From assembly GCA_946807835.1 (NCBI GenBank), contig OX327695.1, forward strand, positions 24,968,501 to 25,032,500: a stretch of 64,000 nucleotides of DNA, in the 5' to 3' direction. Numbering within the stretch: position 1 is the stretch's first letter; the number at the start of each line of letters is the position of its first letter. The notes beneath the pieces were generated by a model. It was not told the origin of the DNA and ran no database searches. It worked only from the letters and a program-made list of their open reading frames with translations. Shown one piece after another: positions 58,560-64,000 of this stretch. The translations under genes and the position numbers were made by a program. Source of the stretch: Ailanthus altissimus (lineage: Eukaryota > Streptophyta > Magnoliopsida > Sapindales > Simaroubaceae).

Positions 58560-61317
58560 TGTTCCTTTTTAAATTTAAGGGTCAAACCCAAACCTAAAAA
58601 CGAGTCCATCCCTCCATTTTTAGGAAGCCTAGTGAAAATTGAAAATACCAATTAAAATAGGGTGTATACATATGATTTAAGTATTCATAATTAATATATA
58701 TGCATCACAAACATACATATACATATCAAATACGTAGCAGAAGCAATTAAAGCATATTATAAACCCATTTGAAACATTTAATCATATAAAACAAATTGAG
58801 AAATTCACCTTAATAAGTCTTTGGATATAAATTTTGAGAATCTGCCTGAAGTATAGCTTATTCGCAGTTCTAGTGATCAATGTAGTGGGCTTGATTAATT
58901 AGTATAGTAGCTTAATCTAACAATTTTATTAAACTCTTAAAACTATAAGTGTTTAAACTACCATTAATCAACTCATGATTAACAAACACACACTTGTGTT
59001 TTGCTTTCAATGGCCTTAACCTTAAATGAGAAGAAGAAGAAGTGATTCAACACTTAAATCATAAACAAGAAAACAAATTTTTCTCTTTTTGATGGTTGGC
59101 CACTTGTTGAAGCAAAAGAAGAAAAGAATTTATTTTGTTTCATTTCACATATATATGTACACTATTCACTTGACCTAACTATGATAGTGTTAGATATTTT
59201 TTAATAAAATAATATATATTAACTTAATTATAATTAATATTTAATCATGTTAGGTTAACTAAACTCATCTATCAAGCTTGGTTAAATATCATAGAAATTT
59301 ATATTTTAGTATAATATAATAATTAAATAATCATTAACTCAACTTTGGTTAACTTTTAACTATAGTTGAGTTATTCACATTATTTAATATATTATAGTAT
59401 TAAAATATCTTGATTATTTAACTTTTAAATAATCATATATGTGAAATTATCAAAAATTCCTCATTTAACCTAACGTGGATTTACCAAACCCACATTAGAA
59501 CTAAATTAATCGAGGACTCACTATGCGTCAGGTGTTACCATTTAATTTATCAATAATAATTATTATCTAATTAATCGTACTTAACACTTAAGTATTGACA
59601 CGCATGCATCCCAAGGGTTCCTGAAATAAATAGTTCAATCTGGTACTCTATCCTAGTGCACAATAAGTACACTACATATTGCGCGACTCTCTAGGTCTAC
59701 GCCTGATTCGTCAAATAAAACTATTCTATGCTTCTATGATCAATGCTCTAAGCACACGTCATGGATATCACAAATCATCATGTTAGATCATACAAGTTAA
59801 GGTTATAACGCATACGTATAATTCTTTCATCACTTATATCCTAGATGAGCGTGGATATAGATCAGCATCGTCAAATTCTCATATGCTAATCCAATCTTAT
59901 CTCTAGATTCGTGCCTCGATGAACAATACAAACAAATTCTTTTGTTATATTATTCAACCTTGTGAAAAACTCTTTTTTTGAGTATATTGCTCACAGCCAT
60001 AAGACTTTTTAAGACACAATCTCGAAACTTCATATATACAATCCACCTATATGAGTTAACGGATCCCGTATCTACATACATTAGACTTTATGAGCATCGG
60101 ACTACACCCAGTAACACGTAGTGGTAAGACCATAAAAGGTCTCCGACATCCGTGAAACTAAAGTGTGGTGGATCACCCATAAGTCCACTGTAGTGCTCAA
60201 GTTAAAGGACCACATATACTACTCAACTCACTACCATTAACAGTTTCATAGGATATCTATTGGGGTCCTTGTGAGTCTGTTCAGTATTTAGTTCTAACTG
60301 AATACCCATATGCCTATACGAGCTCTAGGCTCATGGTCAGCTAAGAACAACTATATGTACCTTACAGATATAGACATACACTAATCTATATAAAAGAGAT
60401 TCACCGATAAACCTACATTGGTGAAAATAGATCAGGAATACAGTGTTTGAGAACATATTTTTATAATGATATTTTTTAGCTCGTATTGCAACTATGTCAG
60501 TACTAGCGTACTCTCAAGTCTTTGTCTCATTATAGATAAGATTCTAACACTTTAGATATCACCGACTCTTATAACCTGCTAACTGTTAGTATTTATAACT
60601 CCCCCAGGTTTGCTAACTCTTAGCACCGGTCTAAACTCTTTTAGACTGAATCTGAACCATTTCAAATAATACAGTGTCCGTAATGTGACAAGCATTATTA
60701 CCATTTAATAAAGAGTATTAACGATTTAATAAAATACACATTGTACAAATATTATCAAATAAATATTCATACAAATAGAGATGGCACGTAAGCACATACT
60801 CTAACAAAAATTAGCCAATAAATATATTCCTTAAATCATAGAGCCTATTTAAGAAGGGAATTCTTGTCCCCAAATCAAAGAATTTATTAGAGAATAATTT
60901 CTCTTTAAGTTAGGAATTATTATACCTTAATTATAGAAATTAAGAAATGGGTTAATTGGATGCCTAATAAATACTCAACCTACCACACATATAAAAGAGG
61001 CCTTTCCAAGAGATGCAAACAAAGACTGCTTCTTTCTACACAATGGAGACTACACACTACGTAAACTTCTTTATATTTTCTTTTACTCTTTGTAATGGTC
61101 ATGGTGCCTTGTTATAAACGTTGTATTAAATAGTCCATGTAAGTGGGCTTAAAACTCGATAAAGTGAACGTAAGTCTGGGTTAGCTTAAACTACTATATA
61201 TCTTGTGTCATTTTCTCTTTTTTCATCTTTATTTTTTTTATCTTTATTAAAGTATTTCTGACAAACAGAATAAATTTAATTTGTTGACTTGAAAATATCT
61301 AAATTTTCAACTTAATA
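58560..61317 (+). mobile_element. Solo LTR L (about 605 bp net) carrying solo LTR K
   Basis: Starts TGTTCCTTTTTAAATT and ends TTTTCAACTTAATA; flanks GTTAT (58555-58559) and GTTAC (61318-61322), one change. A TATA box (ATATAAAAGAGGCC near 60990) gives the plus orientation, and the length and layout fit a copia LTR. The host R2 rejoins to match R1 at about 54760. Confidence 0.75.
58659..60806 (-). mobile_element. Solo LTR K (long-LTR family 1)
   Basis: The right end ACTCTAACA is clear; the left end near 58659 is decayed. AAAAT occurs directly on both sides (58654-58658 and 60807-60811). Net 2148 bases. It shares the conserved block (60045-60310) and the GTGCTTACGTGCCATC opening (minus strand) with the other family members, but its antisense frame has stops. 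Confidence 0.78.
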
Positions 61318-63361
61318 GTTACTTTCAACAAATATTTCTTGTCTTAAAGGATATTGTATGTAATTACGTTGTTAGTAAACAAACATCCTAAACTTTTATT
61401 TTTTAAATAGATAACTCATTTTTAAAACTCATATTCTTTCATTATATAAAATATCATATTAGATATCAAGATAAATTATAAAAATTATAAAGTATAAAAT
61501 GTTACACTTGTTTATTAGTATACAAAAAAGTGCAAAAAGTATAAAGTCAGAGCATGTCAATACTAACTAATAAAATGATTGATGCTCCTTTTTATATCTA
61601 AAAAAATAGACATTTAAATATTTGTAATAGAGATTTAAATATATGTATGATTTAAGTTATCAATGAAATTTATCTTCACATTCTTTCATTTTATCTATTA
61701 AGATGCTACATAAAGTTCAACAAAATATTTTGGCATTCGACATATATAACTAGTGTCTTTTTGCTCCATATTAATAATAAGTATTTTCTTAGTAAAGGAT
61801 TTATTCTCTGCACCCTTGTCTTTGTCTTGGTGGTTTCATTATTTTTTTTTATGTTCCTCTATTCTAAGTATTTATGATCACCAACGGGGCAATAATCAAA
61901 CCTTCTCTAATCTCCTTGACCATGTTCATTATTGTAGGTGTTTGCATTGAATAATTGAGAAACCTTCAAACTTGATTCATATTTTTTTAATAAAAGCTTA
62001 TTATTTATTTTGTAAGTAAAAAATATGAGATTAATTTTGAATATTTTTTAAATCGATATTTTTGATATTGTTGTTGTATAACAATATTAGAGACATGAAA
62101 AGTAAATAATGTATTCTCTAGCATGTCTTATTTTATTAATTGTTTACTATATAATTTTAGTTGTAAAGTGATTTTGAACGGAGCATCTTTCAATCTCATA
62201 TTCATCATATTCATATCTTGCTTTAGGAATAATACATTTTCTGATGATTATATGTTTTCTTCAAGTTTTTGAAAGGATCTATATGGTCCTTTACTATTAG
62301 ATATTGAGGGAAACTTGATTTTTCTTTTTAATTATATTTTTTAAACTTATTGCTTATAGGTACATTTTCACATGCAATACCCATAAAAGGTAGCTGTTTT
62401 TAGACATTACAAGGGGGAAAAAAAGCAATATCATGCACAAAATAATACTAATTAGGAGGATTGGTCTACTATATAATGATACAATAACAATTAAGACGTA
62501 GGGACCTTCCATTAAATAAATTGATAAATTAAAATTTTAATGTTTATGTATCTAAAATGAAGTTTTAAACTTCAACTCTTATTTAAAATATCGCTTAGAA
62601 TTTTTTATTTTTATTAATGAGATTAATTATTAATATTTTAAGTTATTTATTTATTTATTTTGTAAACTAGTTACAAATTCAATATTCAAACTTAAACAAT
62701 AAATTATTTACTCTTACTTTTTTATATGAAAGGTTCTCCAAGTTGTAAGTATAATATTCAAGCTTTTACTTTTTGATATGAAAAATTCTCCAAGTTGCAA
62801 GTACAACATTCAAACTTAAAGAATAAATGATAAACGTTCTTTTTGTTTTTTATATGAAAGATTCAACTAAGTAGCAATAATACAGTTCATGTTGATAATG
62901 TATTATAAATAAATAAATATAAAACTTAAACTAAGACACAAAACTGCAATTATATTTAAAAGCACTTTTAAAGATGTTTATCTATTTCACATAAAACAAA
63001 AGTAAGGTATACATGCCATAATTATAGTATGATTGAAGGCTTAAGGATGCTCTTTTTGTATGTGGGATTTTGAACTTGGTGGTGGTAGTCACCAATCTCA
63101 CAACATTTAGATTATATATATTATTTATTATATTAATATATAGTTGAACGGGACTAAAAAGAAGAAAAATAAATAATGCTTCTTGATTACATAAGTGTGT
63201 TGGGAGTCGTTTCTAGTTAAAATATGAAATTGTCAATAAATTTGGTCACATTCACATAACTTGAACGCGAGGATGGCTCTTGGAAACTAAACCCAAACAT
63301 ATGGGGAGTGGATGAGAATGGAGTCAGGTTTATGTGGCCAAGGAGTTGGGTCCAATGAATA

Positions 63362-64000
63362 CATTTTATTGAAGAATCGTATTTAATAGTCGGTGGGGTG
63401 GCAGTAGCCTTGTCGTTAGCGTTCCAAATCAGGGATAAAATACTGAACAATTAGATTGAGAAAACAATGGTAATATCAGATCAAAATTAATGAAGCAAGT
63501 ACCAAAAACTGTTGCCATACAGGGATCAAGCAAGCACAAGTCGAGGAGAAAGTAAGAGGCTCCTTCAGTCCTTGAGCTTCGGGGAGGTTTCTTCATAATT
63601 GCATAATCACATTAGCCAGGGACGAGGAAGCACCCAAAGAAGACCGTAAAAAGCACATTGAACTTGTGGAGTTTCAAAGTCAAATTTAAAGTGAAGGAAT
63701 AGGATCCGGGCCAATCCGAGAATTATAACCGTCCCCAGTTACAAACACTTGCTAGCTTAATTAGCTTATAGAATGAGAATGACATGAGAGTGATGCCTGC
63801 GTGCATGGTCTGCAGTCTTCATTCTAAATTAAATTGTATCCACAATTCCAAGTTCCAACTTATTTCACAACAGACAAAAATTGTATTATCCTACAAGTTT
63901 CAGAAAGGCCTCATGCCCTCATCGCTGATGTCATATTATTGGAACTTGGGAAGTCGGAAGATAATTTAGTGGTTGATTTTCCAATAAGTCAATAACTTGT
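63362..64000. other. Right-end interval, less AT-rich, no gene assigned
   Basis: Composition resembles gene flanks. A 55-codon minus-strand frame beginning MKKPPRSSRTEGASYFLLDL lies at about 63590-63420, overlapping other short frames; no homologue is recognised and splice sites are not convincing. It may be the edge of a gene beyond the window. Confidence 0.3.

Larger units (their letters stand above)
56830..63361 (-). pseudogene. Copia segment R2, tandem copy of R1, with nested L and K
   Basis: Begins inside RT: on the minus strand at about 56880-56840 the text is INYNEIYSPRHI, the IDYEETYSPV-type box of copia RT. It then runs parallel to R1 for about 3.7 kb of net sequence up to the shared last 160 bases ending at 63361. 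Shared landmarks: TTACAATCAATAAAT (54020/57778), AAATATGCAAGACTTGATATAG (54711/58511), the TTGCAAGTACAA cluster (56.1-56.3/62.7-62.85 kb). No readable frame remains beyond the RT scrap. Confidence 0.75.

Noticed and set aside
1..64000. CRISPR arrays, bacterial defence systems, prophage, operons
   Set aside because: No such signatures; introns, plant gene families and plant transposons show a eukaryotic nuclear sequence.

Overview
This is an AT-rich nuclear window from a flowering plant, most likely a eudicot. The evidence is two plant-type genes (an RMA-class RING membrane-anchored E3 ligase with a 5'UTR intron, and an intronless plant ELO-like protein) surrounded by Ty1/copia, hAT, foldback and solo-LTR elements. 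No operons, bacterial-type systems, tRNAs, rRNAs or CRISPR arrays are visible.

Layout. 0.1-0.8 kb: a foldback element with a GC-rich core. 1.1-2.6 kb: a truncated minus-strand copia element (LTR, primer-binding site, gag). 2.6-8.3 kb: less AT-rich gene space with the RMA-like gene (minus strand). 8.785-16.099 kb: an hAT transposon with a perfect 8-bp target duplication, a decayed minus-strand transposase and a 2.07-kb solo LTR inside it. 16.2-36.5 kb: a plus-strand copia array (LTR, internal, LTR, truncated internal, LTR) filled with nested solo LTRs. 36.5-44.9 kb: a long palindrome, a 205-bp tandem duplication, a two-exon RING-like fragment, the ELO-like gene and a second foldback element. 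44.9-63.4 kb: two tandem copies of a decayed minus-strand copia segment (R1 and R2), each hit by different solo LTRs. 63.4-64.0 kb: unassigned sequence.

The main result is a nesting map read from target-site duplications. Twelve LTR-like insertions (names A-H, G', J, K, L used below) have readable ends: flanking 5-bp direct repeats, seven exact and five with one mismatch or degenerate ends. None has an internal region or a partner LTR of its own, so all look like solo LTRs. Seven belong to one diverged family with unusually long (2.1-2.6 kb) LTRs, and every one of the seven sits inside another transposable element. Within that family a block upstream of the TATA box is much better conserved than the rest and carries an antisense open frame in several copies.

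The two intact genes are unrelated in function: one is a predicted ER-membrane ubiquitin ligase, the other an ELO-fold protein that lacks the histidine box and other catalytic signatures of fatty-acid elongases. Coordinates of element ends rest on reading by eye; family assignments beyond copia and hAT are inference.
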